Shown here: piece by piece, positions 42,293 to 50,458 of the stretch
Layout: every line of letters starts with the position of its first letter
Numbering within the stretch: the first letter of the stretch is position 1
Position numbers and translations under genes: made by a program
NCBI GenBank assembly: GCA_963813415.1
Contig: CAWEYW010000007.1
Coordinates: 186,001-250,000 of the forward strand
From: CAIWHR01 sp963813415
GTDB lineage: Bacteria; Pseudomonadota; Gammaproteobacteria; Burkholderiales; Casimicrobiaceae
Direction of reading: 5' to 3'
Length of the DNA: 64,000 bases
Notes under the pieces: model-generated
Database searches by the model: none
Told to the model about the DNA's origin: nothing
Seen by the model: only the letters and a program-made list of their open reading frames with translations

Positions 42293-42931
42293 GTGAACGC
42301 GAAACCGAGAATTCTAATTGCGGACGACCACGCGCTCTTCCGCGCAGGCGTCCGCTCGCTCCTGGAAGCACAAACCGACTGGGACGTGGCCGGTGAGGCC
42401 GCGACCGGCGACGAAGCCCTGCGCCGCATGCGCAACGAGCACTGGGACGCCGTGCTGCTCGACATCTCGCTGCCCGACCGCACCGGCATCGACATCCTGC
42501 GGCAGATCCGGCCGCACAAGCCGACGCTGCCGATTCTCATCCTGTCCATGTATCCCGAGCAGCAATACGCGGTGAACCTGCTGCGTGCGGGCGCGAGCGG
42601 CTACCTCACCAAGGATGCCGTACCCGAGCAGGTGATCGTCGCGGTGCGCACGCTCCTCGCCGGGCGCAAGTACATCAGCAACGAAGTGGCACAACTGCTC
42701 GCCGGGGACGTCGACGGCGACGGCCGCCCCTTGCATTCCGCGCTGTCGGAACGCGAATTCCAGATCTTCTGCAAGCTCGCTGCCGGCAAGTCGGTGGGCG
42801 ACATTGCCGAAGAGCTGCATCTGTCCAACAAGACGGTGAGCACGTACCGGACGCGCGTCCTCGAGAAGATGAACCTCGCGAGCAACGCCGATCTGACCTA
42901 CTACGCCATCAAGAACGGCTTGATCCAGTAG
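42293..42931 (+). CDS. NarL/LuxR-family response regulator
   Basis: 212 residues, GTG start. Receiver domain: ILIADDHALFRAG (acidic pair), phospho-acceptor Asp in DAVLLDISLPDRTG, Thr/Ser switch ILILSMYPEQQ, Lys in YLTKDA. C-terminal LuxR helix-turn-helix: LSEREFQIFCKLAAGKSVGDIAEEL and NKTVSTYRTRVLEKM. The natural partner of the HisKA_3 kinase at 39429. TAGAAT at about 42254 is a plausible -10 box. Only 4 bases separate it from the next receiver gene. Confidence 0.93.
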   Translation: MNAKPRILIADDHALFRAGVRSLLEAQTDWDVAGEAATGDEALRRMRNEHWDAVLLDISLPDRTGIDILRQIRPHKPTLPILILSMYPEQQYAVNLLRAGASGYLTKDAVPEQVIVAVRTLLAGRKYISNEVAQLLAGDVDGDGRPLHSALSEREFQIFCKLAAGKSVGDIAEELHLSNKTVSTYRTRVLEKMNLASNADLTYYAIKNGLIQ

Positions 42932-42935
42932 CGCT

Positions 42936-43376
42936 GTGGAAGGTCATGGCACAGAACCGGCGAACGTGGCGCAGCCCAGCGCAGCTACGGGACAGAAGCG
43001 GCCCCTTCGCGTCTTCCTGGTGGAGGATTCGGTGTCGGTGCGCGAGCGCCTGATGGACTTCCTCTCGGAGCCCGGCGAGGTCGAGATCGTCGGTTATGCC
43101 GAGACGGAGGCGGCGTCCGTCGCACGGCTCGCGCAGGAGCGCGTCGACGTCGCAATCGTCGATCTCAACCTGAAGGCCGGCAGCGGCTTCGGCGTCATTT
43201 CCGCGCTGCGCTCGCAGTATCCGAGATCACCGCCGACCATCGTCGTGCTCACCAACTACGCTTTCCCGGAATACGAGGTCGCCTGCCGCGAGCGCGGGGC
43301 GGACTTCTTCTTCGACAAATCCACCCAGTTCGGTTCGGTCAAGACGCTGCTGTCCGACTTGCGCCAGCAGATGTGA
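42936..43376 (+). CDS. Stand-alone receiver-domain protein
   Basis: 146 residues, GTG start four bases after the preceding regulator. Only a receiver domain: RVFLVEDSVSVRERL, phospho-acceptor Asp in AIVDLNLKAGSGFG, switch VVLTNYAFPEYE, and Lys in FFFDKSTQF. A 25-residue non-conserved N-terminal tail precedes it. No output domain, so it may act as a phosphate sink or adaptor for the same kinase, or contact the sigma-54 activator, which lacks its own receiver. The partner is an inference from neighbourhood. Confidence 0.85.
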   Translation: MEGHGTEPANVAQPSAATGQKRPLRVFLVEDSVSVRERLMDFLSEPGEVEIVGYAETEAASVARLAQERVDVAIVDLNLKAGSGFGVISALRSQYPRSPPTIVVLTNYAFPEYEVACRERGADFFFDKSTQFGSVKTLLSDLRQQM

Positions 43377-43571
43377 CCGGTGCGCCGCGCGGCGTGCTGC
43401 GGCAGATTGTCAGTGATCCAACGACCGCAGTTGGCAACGCGCCGGGGTGGGTGTACTTTTTTCCGCGCCGGTAGCATGAAGTTCCCGCATCGCAGCGCCT
43501 CGAGCGGGCATCGGCGCAGAGAAAGCCTGCGGTGCCCGGGCTGATGCGTGGACTGGACATCGTGGTACCGG

Positions 43572-43587
43572 TGGCACGAAGCCTGCT
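43572..43587 (+). promoter_or_regulatory. Candidate sigma-54 promoter before the DUF1328 gene
   Basis: TGGCACGAAGCCTGCT: GG (43573-43574), ten bases, GC (43585-43586), close to the consensus TGGCACG-N4-TTGCW with one change in the -12 part. Predicted start about 53 bases before ATG 43651. Confidence 0.6.
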
Positions 43588-43650
43588 CGAGAAGCCGGGC
43601 GCGCGGCGACGGCGGCGGGTCAGGTCGTCCATGCCAGGCAGGGGTTGTCC

Positions 43651-43815
43651 ATGTTGCGTTACGCAGCGATCTTCTTCGTAATCGCGCTCGTTGCCGCATT
43701 GTTTGGCTTCGGGGGGATCGCCGCGGCCGCGGCGGAGATCGCCAAGGTTCTGTTCTACCTCTTCCTCGTCCTGTTCATCGTCAGCCTTGCTTATGGGCTG
43801 ATTGCGCGCAAGTGA
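43651..43815 (+). CDS. DUF1328 small membrane protein (YtjA family)
   Basis: 54 residues, two hydrophobic helices: AAIFFVIALVAALFGFGGIA and VLFYLFLVLFIVSLAYG, the exact layout of DUF1328 proteins, which are stress-induced in many proteobacteria. The family's function is unknown. First gene of a run of small envelope genes, 65 bases after a sigma-54-type promoter. Confidence 0.9.
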   Translation: MLRYAAIFFVIALVAALFGFGGIAAAAAEIAKVLFYLFLVLFIVSLAYGLIARK

Positions 43816-43850
43816 AGCCAACGACAACCACATAGACGGAGCGAATCACC

Positions 43851-44246
43851 ATGGCAAACAACATGAACGCGGGCACGATGGGCGACGACGCCCAAAGGCT
43901 CGGTGACCAGGCCTCGCAGTTCGCGCACGACGCCGCGGACACGCTGGAGACCACGCGCGACAACCTCATGGGCGAGTTTCGCAACCTGATTGCCGAGGGC
44001 GAGAGCCTGCTGCGCGCCACCTCCAATCTTTCGGGCGAGGCGCTGTCCACGGCGCGGGAGAAGTTCAGCACCCAGCTCGCGGCCGCCAAGTCGCGGGCGA
44101 GCGATTACACCGCCGCGGCCCGCGCGCGCGGCCGCGAGGCCGCCGTGATGGCAGACGACTACGTGCACGACAATCCCTGGGCAGCCATCGGTGTGGCGGC
44201 GGGGGTGGGGTTCCTGATCGGCGCCCTGATGAGCCGGCGGTCGTGA
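43851..44246 (+). CDS. DUF883 protein (ElaB/YqjD family)
   Basis: 131 residues. Long amphipathic helices with Ala, Asp and Glu (ETTRDNLMGEFRNLIAEGESLL) and a C-terminal membrane helix ending in MSRRS: NPWAAIGVAAGVGFLIGALM. In E. coli, YqjD and ElaB are inner-membrane proteins that bind ribosomes in stationary phase. Its GTGA overlap with the next gene gives the yqjD-yqjE-yqjK order. Confidence 0.9.
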   Translation: MANNMNAGTMGDDAQRLGDQASQFAHDAADTLETTRDNLMGEFRNLIAEGESLLRATSNLSGEALSTAREKFSTQLAAAKSRASDYTAAARARGREAAVMADDYVHDNPWAAIGVAAGVGFLIGALMSRRS

Positions 44247-44653
44247 ACGGCGACCTCGACGAAACGGTGCGGGCGTCGTCGCCCGCGGAAGGCGGGCTGC
44301 TGGCCCGCGCGCGGCGGTTTTCCGGCGCCCTGCTGGAACACGTGGCCACGCGCGGGGAGCTGCTCGCCGTCGAACTCGCCGAGGAGAAGCAGCGGCTCAT
44401 CCACGCGCTCATTGCCGCAGGGCTCCTGCTCCTGTGCGCCGGCATGGTGATCGTGTTCGCCGGCGTGCTGGCACTCGTGCTCTCCTGGGACACCGGGTAC
44501 CGCAACGTGGTGGCGTGGATCATTCCGGTGGCGTTCCTGGCGATCGGTATCGGATCGTGGTTCTGGCTGCGCAGCCTCATCGGCAAGAAGAGCGCGCTGT
44601 TCCGCGACAGCCTGCGCGAGCTGCGGCACGACGCCGAAGCCATGCGGAGCTGA
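44243..44653 (+). CDS. YqjE-type membrane protein (phage holin superfamily 6 fold)
   Basis: 136 residues, GTG start overlapping the YqjD-type stop. Two helices (LIHALIAAGLLLLCAGMVIV and VAWIIPVAFLAIGIGSWFWL) after an amphipathic N-terminal helix with EEKQRL. Databases often call these phage holins; the operon shows a housekeeping stress role instead. Function unknown. Confidence 0.85.
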   Translation: MNGDLDETVRASSPAEGGLLARARRFSGALLEHVATRGELLAVELAEEKQRLIHALIAAGLLLLCAGMVIVFAGVLALVLSWDTGYRNVVAWIIPVAFLAIGIGSWFWLRSLIGKKSALFRDSLRELRHDAEAMRS

Positions 44654-44654
44654 C

Positions 44655-44978
44655 ATGGCGCACGATCCGAAGCCGCGCAAGGAGCCGCTGTTCGAGCGGC
44701 GCACGCGCGTGGAGAGACGGCTCGCGCAGCAGCGCGTCGAGCTTGCCGAGGCCTGGCGCGCGCTCGAGCGGCAAACCTACGTGCAGGAAAGGCGCATCAG
44801 CGGGATCACGCGCGGCTTTCGCGCCGTCCTGCCGCTGGGGGCGCTGGGCGGCGCAGTGTGGCTCCTGCGGCGCTACGGCCCGGCACGTCTCGTGCGTCCG
44901 GCGATGTTCGGCCTGGCGATGTGGAAGTACCTGCGCCGGTTTCTGGATTTCCGATTGGCGTACCGAAGAGGAACATGA
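44655..44978 (+). CDS. YqjK-like protein
   Basis: 107 residues. A basic, coiled N-terminal half (ERRTRVERRLAQQRVELAEAW) and one or two C-terminal hydrophobic stretches (FRAVLPLGALGGAVWLLRRYG). Position right after YqjD/YqjE-type genes matches yqjK. ATGA overlap with the ferritin-like gene. Confidence 0.7.
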   Translation: MAHDPKPRKEPLFERRTRVERRLAQQRVELAEAWRALERQTYVQERRISGITRGFRAVLPLGALGGAVWLLRRYGPARLVRPAMFGLAMWKYLRRFLDFRLAYRRGT

Positions 44979-45592
44979 TGAACACGCAGCAAGGACCTTC
45001 ACAGCAGGGACAGTGGCAGCAGCCGAATGCCCAGGCGAGCACGCCGGCCATGACCGACGTACGCACATTGCGCGAGCGCGCGCGCCGGCACATCGAGAAT
45101 GGTGCCGTGACCGAAAGCTACGGCGCCAATCGCGAGGTCGTGCTGAAGCTCCTCAACGAGGCGCTGGCGACGGAACTCGTGTGCGCGCTGCGCTACAAGC
45201 GGCACTACTACATGGCGGCGGGGCCGAATTCCGACGCCGCGGCGGCCGAGTTTCTCGAGCACGCGAAGCAGGAGGAGGAGCACGCCGACCAGATTGCCGC
45301 GCGCATCGTCCAGCTCGGCGGTGAGCCCGACTTCTCGCCCGACACGCTGACCGCGCGCAGTCATGCCGAGTACGTCGCCGGCAAGGACCTCGTCGAGATG
45401 ATCAAGGAAGATCTCGTCGCCGAGCGGATCGCCATCGACAGCTATCGCGAGATGGCATTGTTCATCGGCGAAGGCGACCCGACCACGCGTCGCATGCTCG
45501 AGGAGATCCTGGCGGTCGAGGAAGAGCACGCCGAGGATCTCGCGAGCCTCCTGGGGGCGGACACGTCGCTCGCGCGCGCCGCGCGGGGATGA
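44975..45592 (+). CDS. Bacterioferritin/ferritin-like protein
   Basis: 205 residues; ATG 44975 overlaps the preceding stop, ATG 44978 is an alternative. After a Gln-rich N-terminal tail comes a four-helix di-iron bundle: LNEALATELVCALRY, EHAKQEEEHADQIAARIVQLGGEPDF, LVAERIAIDSYREM and EEILAVEEEHAEDL. The E-ExxH pattern is complete. Likely stores iron or protects against peroxide. Its place in the membrane-stress operon suggests co-induction under oxidative stress. Confidence 0.88.
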   Translation: MMNTQQGPSQQGQWQQPNAQASTPAMTDVRTLRERARRHIENGAVTESYGANREVVLKLLNEALATELVCALRYKRHYYMAAGPNSDAAAAEFLEHAKQEEEHADQIAARIVQLGGEPDFSPDTLTARSHAEYVAGKDLVEMIKEDLVAERIAIDSYREMALFIGEGDPTTRRMLEEILAVEEEHAEDLASLLGADTSLARAARG

Positions 45593-46812
45593 CACCGGCC
45601 GGCGACCCCGAGAACAGACGGGCGGGGGCCGCCGGTAGCATAGCCACGGTCGCCGATGCTGCCGGCGCGCGCAGCGTCCGCGCGGCACCTGTTCTTGCCG
45701 CCGACGAGTCCGGCAGCGACAGCAACGCCGCCGCGGCCGCCAGCGCCGCCGCGGCGGCGGCCGTGGAGGCCGTGGCCGAACGCGTCACCGCCCGTGGATC
45801 TGCCCAGGCGGCACGGATCGCCACCATCCTGCTGGCGGTCATCGCCGGGGGCGCGGTCCTCTCCCTCGCGCGCGAAGTGTTCTTTCCGATCGTCGCGGCG
45901 GCGCTGCTCTCCATGCTGCTGTCACCGATCGTCGCCCAGATCGAGCGCCTGCGCCTGCCGCGCATCGCCGCCTCCCTCGTGGTCATCCTGTGCGTGGTCG
46001 GCCTCCTGTTCCTCGCCATCGACGCGCTGCTCGAACCTCTCGCGCGGGCGCTCGATCAGGTGCCGGCGATGGAAGGTCTCGTGCGGCGCACGTTGCGCGT
46101 CGCGCGCTACACGATGGGAGCGCCCTTCGCCGAATGGGTGGCGGCCCGATTCGAGGAGTGGACCGCCGCTGGCAAGGGCGCCGCGTCGGCGGTGCTGTTC
46201 AGCCGCCTGCTGACGGCATCGCTCGGGGTCGCAACGGTACTGGTGCTGGCGTTCTTCCTGCTCGCGAGCGGCGATCTCTTCCTGCAGAAGCTCATTCGCG
46301 TGATTCCGCGCATCCGGGACAAGGTGAATGCGCTCAAGATCGTGCGTACGGTCCAGGAGGAGGTGAGCCGGTATCTGCTTACCGTGACCATGATCAATTC
46401 CGCGTTGGGTATCGTGGTCGGCGGCGTCTGCTGGTACCTGGGTCTCCCGAATGCCATCCTGTGGGGCACGGTGGTCGGGGTGCTGAATTTCGTCCCCTAT
46501 GTGGGCCCGTTCGTGAGCCTTTGCCTCCTCACCACCGCATCGGCGGCGCACTTCTCGAATCTTGCGGACATCCTGCTGGTCCCGATCGCATTCTCCGGGA
46601 TCACGATCATCGAGGGCCAGTTTCTCACGCCGATGATCGTCGGGCACCGCGTGGAGCTCAACCCGGTGGTGGTGTTCGTCGGCCTGCTCTTCTGGTTCTG
46701 GCTGTGGGGTATCCCCGGGATGATCGTCGCGATCCCGATCCTCATCATCGCCAAGGTCTGGGCGCAGCACACCGAGGCGATGGCCGGCTGGGCCGAATTT
46801 CTCGGCGGCTGA
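45589..46812 (+). CDS. AI-2E family transporter (PerM/TqsA-like)
   Basis: 407-residue inner-membrane protein, ATGA overlap with the ferritin-like gene. An Ala-rich N-terminal stretch of about 70 residues precedes the membrane part. Marks: FFPIVAAALLSMLLSPIVAQIERL, the cytosolic helical insert, and NAILWGTVVGVLNFVPYVGP, a near-invariant family motif. Members export autoinducer-2 or act as Na+/H+ antiporters; which applies here is unknown. Confidence 0.9.
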   Translation: MTPAGDPENRRAGAAGSIATVADAAGARSVRAAPVLAADESGSDSNAAAAASAAAAAAVEAVAERVTARGSAQAARIATILLAVIAGGAVLSLAREVFFPIVAAALLSMLLSPIVAQIERLRLPRIAASLVVILCVVGLLFLAIDALLEPLARALDQVPAMEGLVRRTLRVARYTMGAPFAEWVAARFEEWTAAGKGAASAVLFSRLLTASLGVATVLVLAFFLLASGDLFLQKLIRVIPRIRDKVNALKIVRTVQEEVSRYLLTVTMINSALGIVVGGVCWYLGLPNAILWGTVVGVLNFVPYVGPFVSLCLLTTASAAHFSNLADILLVPIAFSGITIIEGQFLTPMIVGHRVELNPVVVFVGLLFWFWLWGIPGMIVAIPILIIAKVWAQHTEAMAGWAEFLGG

Positions 46813-46815
46813 AGG

Positions 46816-47694
46816 GTGAGCATGCGCAGCGGCGCGCATTGGCGCACCACCGCCCGCCTGCTCGGGAGCGCCTGCCGCCGCTGGAGCGACGACGGCGCAA
46901 GCCGCCAGGGCGCGGCCATCGCGTTCTACACCACCCTCAGCCTGGCGCCGTTCCTGCTCGTGCTCGCAACCGTCGCGGCGTTCTTCCTCGGCGCCGACGC
47001 GGCCCGCGGCTATATCGTCGACCAGAGCGGCGCGGTGGTCGGCACGCAGGGTGGGGCGCTGCTCAAGGAAATGCTTGCCGGCGGCAGTTCGGGGCCCGCG
47101 AAAGGCTGGGCTGCGCTGATCGGCATCGTGAGCACGATTGCGGGAGCAACGGCCGGCTTTGCCGAGCTTCAGGAATCACTCAACAAGGTATTTCGCGTGC
47201 CCGCGCGCCACGGCTTGCGCGCGACGGTCACCGCTCGACTGTCCTCCCTGCTGCTGGTCATCGGCGTCGGCGTGGTGCTCGTCGCATCCCTGGCGCTCAC
47301 CGCGCTGGTGAGTCGCAGCCTCGACTGGTTCGATAGCACCCCACGGCTGACCAAATGGGTGGCACTCGCGGCCAACGAGATCATCACGCTGGTGGTCGCG
47401 ACGGTGCTGTTCGGCCTGGTGCTCAAGGTGCTGCCCGATCGGCGCGTTCCCTGGCGATTCGCCGTCCGCGGTGGCCTTGTCGCCGCCGCCTTGTTCCAAG
47501 TCGCCAAATTTGCGATCGGCTGGTACATCGGCCGCGCCACCGGGGCAGCGGCGTACGGCGCTGCGGCCGCGCTGGTGGTGCTGATGCTCTGGATCTATTT
47601 TTCCACCCAGGTGTTCCTGCTGGGCGCGGAATTCGCCGCAGCGTCGCTCGAAGCGCACGAGGCCGGTAGCCTAGTTGCACCTCGCCCCGGATGA
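46816..47694 (+). CDS. YihY/BrkB family membrane protein
   Basis: 292 residues, six helices; GTG 46816 (an in-frame ATG at 46822 is alternative). Marks: SRQGAAIAFYTTLSLAPFLL, GFAELQESLNKVF, LPDRRVPWRFAVRGGLVAA and YGAAAALVVLMLWIYFSTQ. Not an RNase despite the old name of this family. Four bases after the AI-2E-type gene; a strong terminator follows. Confidence 0.92.
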   Translation: MSMRSGAHWRTTARLLGSACRRWSDDGASRQGAAIAFYTTLSLAPFLLVLATVAAFFLGADAARGYIVDQSGAVVGTQGGALLKEMLAGGSSGPAKGWAALIGIVSTIAGATAGFAELQESLNKVFRVPARHGLRATVTARLSSLLLVIGVGVVLVASLALTALVSRSLDWFDSTPRLTKWVALAANEIITLVVATVLFGLVLKVLPDRRVPWRFAVRGGLVAAALFQVAKFAIGWYIGRATGAAAYGAAAALVVLMLWIYFSTQVFLLGAEFAAASLEAHEAGSLVAPRPG

Positions 47695-47718
47695 CCCCGG
47701 TTGCGCGGCGGCCCCAAA

Positions 47719-47747
47719 GAAGAAGGGCGCGGACCGCGCCCTTTTTC
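47719..47747. terminator. Bidirectional intrinsic terminator
   Basis: AAGGGCGCGG (47723-47732) and CCGCGCCCTT (47734-47743) form a strong hairpin with TTTTT on the plus side and a run of A upstream that serves the minus strand. Between the convergent BrkB-type gene and the lipoprotein at 47767. Confidence 0.85.
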
Positions 47748-47766
47748 ATGGCGATTGCGGCGCGAA

Positions 47767-48213
47767 CTACATGCGGTAGACGCGGTTGCCTTCGATGCGC
47801 ACGCGATCGCCGACGCGCAGATTGAGGTCGTTGGAATTGTCGAGCTGCAGGAGCGACCCGGAATCGGTGCGCACCGTGATGCGATAGCGGCTGCCCTCGA
47901 CCCGGTTCTGGCGCTCGACCTCGTTGCCGACGACCGCGCCGCCCACCGCCCCGACAATCGTCGCGGCGGTGTTGCCGCTGCCACTGCCGATCTGGTGGCC
48001 GATCACGCCGCCGGCGATGCCACCGAGCAGCGCCCCGACGCCGACGGGCCCCGACCCGTCAGTGCGAAAGATGTCGATGTTCTCGACCACGCCGTACTGC
48101 ACGCGCGGCGCGACCGTCGCAGCCGGGCCGTAGTACGGGTAGGGCGCACATGCGCCCAGGACCAGCGCGCTGCCGAGCAGCGCGGCGGAAAGCAGATGCT
48201 GACGCAGTTTCAT
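47767..48213 (-). CDS. Glycine-zipper 2TM lipoprotein (SlyB/Pcp family)
   Basis: 148 residues. Lipoprotein signal with lipobox LGAC (ALVLGACAPYPYYG), then a glycine-zipper pair: GVGALLGGIAGGVIGHQIGS and AATIVGAVGGAVVGNEVE, and a beta-rich tail (YRITVRTDSG). Outer-membrane location; SlyB-type proteins stabilise outer-membrane proteins under envelope stress. Overlaps the upstream lipoprotein stop by ATGA. Confidence 0.9.
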   Translation of the reverse strand: MKLRQHLLSAALLGSALVLGACAPYPYYGPAATVAPRVQYGVVENIDIFRTDGSGPVGVGALLGGIAGGVIGHQIGSGSGNTAATIVGAVGGAVVGNEVERQNRVEGSRYRITVRTDSGSLLQLDNSNDLNLRVGDRVRIEGNRVYRM

Positions 48214-48626
48214 TTGGATTCCTTGGGATACGAGTTGGGTGTCGATACCGCTTCGTTGCCGCGGGGCGCATCCGGCGATCCGCGCGGGATCTGCTCGTCG
48301 CCCCGCTTGGCAAACGCATCAGAGCTGTAATTGTTGACTTGACCTTCGAGAGGCAGCGCCGAGTCGCGCTCGCCCTTCGTGAGGGCCGTGTGGGTAGCAT
48401 CGGAGCCGCTCGCCGCTGCATTCGCCGTCCCGGCAGGCGGCAGCGAGGGGTCGCCCGCCGGCACCTGCGCCGGCTGCGCCGTTGTCGCGGCCGCGGCGGT
48501 GGCGGGTGGCACGTCCTGCTTCGAGCTCACCGGTGCGTTCGTATTGCGTTCCTGCTGGCACGCGGCAAGGCCGGCCAACGCGCAGAGCGCGAGGGTCCAT
48601 CGGATGCGACGCAATGAGGTGCTCAT
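48210..48626 (-). CDS. Hypothetical lipoprotein
   Basis: 138 residues from ATG 48626 behind AAGGAAAA. Lipobox LAAC (LALCALAGLAACQQE). The mature part is low complexity in Ala, Pro, Thr and Gln, then polar (NNYSSDAFAKRGDEQIPRG). No domain recognised. Coupled with the glycine-zipper lipoprotein. Confidence 0.75.
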   Translation of the reverse strand: MSTSLRRIRWTLALCALAGLAACQQERNTNAPVSSKQDVPPATAAAATTAQPAQVPAGDPSLPPAGTANAAASGSDATHTALTKGERDSALPLEGQVNNYSSDAFAKRGDEQIPRGSPDAPRGNEAVSTPNSYPKESK

Positions 48627-48648
48627 GCATTTTCCTTGTTGTGTGGGA

Positions 48649-48888
48649 TCACCAGGGCGAGTCGTCGTTCGCGCCGTGCCAGGTGTCGTCGCGCACGGCA
48701 ATGGCAAGCGCAACCACCGCGCCCGCGCCGAGCAGCAGGAAGCCGACCAGGACCGCCATGACGCGACCCAGCGGCGTCGGACCGGCGCCGGCGATGATCA
48801 GCGTGCCGATGGCGGCGAATGCGGTTGCAATCATCGCCGCGACCCAGATGAATCGCGGTGGCAAGTCGTGGATGGTCGAACGTGACAT
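48649..48888 (-). CDS. Small two-helix membrane protein
   Basis: 79 residues from ATG 48888; AAGGAG lies about ten bases upstream. Two helices: FIWVAAMIATAFAAIGTLIIA and VMAVLVGFLLLGAGAVVALAIA. Polar ends, acidic tail (RDDTWHGANDDSPW). It leads the two lipoprotein genes (22-base gap). No family recognised. Confidence 0.72.
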   Translation of the reverse strand: MSRSTIHDLPPRFIWVAAMIATAFAAIGTLIIAGAGPTPLGRVMAVLVGFLLLGAGAVVALAIAVRDDTWHGANDDSPW

Positions 48889-48984
48889 GACGCGGGCTCT
48901 CCTTGAGCATGCCATCGTAACGGCCATGGCTCGCGCCCGGCATCGGACGCCGGCGGGATCGCACGTAGGCGGGCGCTTACACCG

Positions 48985-49545
48985 TCAGTGCTGGTACCGC
49001 GCCCTGGCCTCGCTGAGGCACGCTGTCTTTTCCGCGCCTGACCGGGCGTCGCAACGCTCCGTCGCGACCTTGTAGGCGGCATCGCGCTTCTCGTCGGCCG
49101 CGTCACGTTGGGCGTCGGCGATGCGCGCACTGGCCTTCGCGTCGGCCTGCGCGCGCCGGGCTGCAGCTCCGGCCTCCGCCATGCACACGTCCTGCTCGTT
49201 GCCGCGCTTCAGCCGGCAGTGCGCCTTGGCCGCGTCGTAGTCGGCGTCGGCGATCTGCAGGCGGGCGTCGCGGCGCGCCTTGTCGGTGTTCTTGTAGGCG
49301 GCCTCGGCCTCCGCCTTGGCCTTCCTTTCCGCCGCCTTCGCCTCGGCAATGCAAACGTCGCGCTCCCCGCCTCGGGCCGCGGCGGCGCATTGCGCCTGCG
49401 CGGCCTTGGAATTCGCCGTGGCGCGGTCCTTGGCCGCGTTGTACTCGGCACTCGTCATGCCAGCCGCGATCGCGATGGTGGGCACCGCGAGGCCGATCAC
49501 GAGAGCATCCAGCAGCCGTTCCGGTCGCTTCCAGAATCGTTTCAT
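48985..49545 (-). CDS. Exported protein with three cysteine-paired helical repeats
   Basis: 186 residues from ATG 49545 behind TAGGAG. A signal peptide or anchor (LLDALVIGLAVPTIAIAAG) precedes three tandem repeats of about 45 residues. Each repeat holds a Cys pair 12-14 residues apart (C-A-A-A-R-G-GERDVC, CRLKRGNEQDVC, CDARSGAEKTAC), then AEAKAAERKAKAEAEA-like helix and a D-rich AxADYDAAKA segment. Probably a periplasmic helical coil stapled by disulfides. Proteins of this kind are known as hypothetical only. Nine bases after csbD, so in the same unit. Confidence 0.78.
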   Translation of the reverse strand: MKRFWKRPERLLDALVIGLAVPTIAIAAGMTSAEYNAAKDRATANSKAAQAQCAAAARGGERDVCIAEAKAAERKAKAEAEAAYKNTDKARRDARLQIADADYDAAKAHCRLKRGNEQDVCMAEAGAAARRAQADAKASARIADAQRDAADEKRDAAYKVATERCDARSGAEKTACLSEARARYQH

Positions 49546-49553
49546 GGCGGCTC

Positions 49554-49820
49554 CTACAAGCTCGACGAACCGCCCGTACTGCGACCCCTGCCGACGGCCG
49601 TCGGCGCGTCCGGGTCCCAGTCGGCGTTGCGCCGCTCGAAGTCGCTGACCTGCCGCTCGGCCTCGTCTTTCGACACGCCATACACTTCCTGCACGCGGCC
49701 AGCGAGTTGCTCGCGCTTCCCGCCAATGACATCGAGCTGGTCGTCGGTGAGCTTGCCCCACTGCTCCTTGACCTTGCCCTTGAATTGCTTCCAGTTGCCT
49801 TGCACCCGATCCCAGTTCAT
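49554..49820 (-). CDS. CsbD family stress protein
   Basis: 88 residues from ATG 49820. CsbD core: MNWDRVQGNWKQFKGKVKEQ, WGKLTDDQLDVIGGKREQLA, then a polar tail. CsbD-like proteins are small, soluble and strongly induced by general stress (sigma-B in Bacillus; stress in proteobacteria); biochemical role unknown. A sigma-54-type promoter lies 40 bases before the start. Confidence 0.9.
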   Translation of the reverse strand: MNWDRVQGNWKQFKGKVKEQWGKLTDDQLDVIGGKREQLAGRVQEVYGVSKDEAERQVSDFERRNADWDPDAPTAVGRGRSTGGSSSL

Positions 49821-49859
49821 GCGCCGCCCCCGCTGTCGTTGTCGATGCATTGCCCGCAT

Positions 49860-49875
49860 GCATTGCACGTGCCAC
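49860..49875 (-). promoter_or_regulatory. Candidate sigma-54 promoter before csbD
   Basis: On the minus strand: TGGCACGTGCAATGC (49874 to 49860), GG then ten bases then GC, a full match to the -24 box TGGCACG and a partial -12 (ATGC instead of TTGC). Confidence 0.55.
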
Positions 49876-49972
49876 CGGAACTCCAGCCGCTCCAGGCACT
49901 TGCAGTGTCCGCACATCGTTGCGCGGGAAAAAACGGCAAACCGGCGCCGCGTTTTTTCCCGGCTGTCCGCAA

Positions 49973-49989
49973 CGGCACGATTGCTGCAA
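49973..49989 (+). promoter_or_regulatory. Candidate sigma-54 promoter before the 65-residue gene
   Basis: CGGCACGATTGCTGCAA: GG (49974-49975), ten bases, GC (49986-49987). The T before GG is replaced by C; the rest fits TGGCACG-N4-TTGCA well. About 47 bases before ATG 50034. Divergent from the csbD promoter 100 bases away. Confidence 0.5.
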
Positions 49990-50033
49990 CGTCAGAGCCG
50001 CGCCGAATGTCGGCAAGGTAAAGGAGAGAGCGA

Positions 50034-50231
50034 ATGGTGAAGGGATTGTTGATGCTGGGCATGGGGGCGGCGGCCATTGGCGCGGCCCGGTTCTTTTCCA
50101 CGGCGATCCGCGAGGAGCGGCAGCGCCGCGATGGCAGGCGCCACTCGCACGAGACCACACGATGGGAAGGCGAAGGTGGCAATCCGGTGATGCCGCGTTC
50201 GGATCTGGGTGAAGCGGCCAGCGGTGCCTAG
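50034..50231 (+). CDS. Hypothetical small protein with N-terminal hydrophobic helix
   Basis: 65 residues behind AAGGAGAGAG. N-terminus MVKGLLMLGMGAAAIGAARF is glycine/alanine-rich and hydrophobic, then a charged Arg/Glu/His region (REERQRRDGRRHSHETTRW). No family recognised. Strong ribosome site and a sigma-54-type promoter support it. Confidence 0.65.
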   Translation: MVKGLLMLGMGAAAIGAARFFSTAIREERQRRDGRRHSHETTRWEGEGGNPVMPRSDLGEAASGA

Positions 50232-50458
50232 CGAATTTTCCGTCCGAAGAGAACAAATTGCAGTGCGCCGACCCGGGTCGGAGCACCGGGCCGGGCGCCC
50301 GTCCTGACCGGCGTGGTGTAGGACGACGCGATACGCGGTGATCAGCGCCCCGCTGATCGAGCACGGCGGCAGCAGCGCCTACGATGGCTGGTCGAGGACG
50401 AGCGCCAGCTCGCCCGCCCGTTTGCTGCCGCCCCCGCGGCTATCACAAGGAGCTGATC

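Noticed and set aside
44243..44653. Prophage holin
   Set aside because: The fold is holin-like, but the neighbours are YqjD- and YqjK-type genes and no lysin or phage gene is present.
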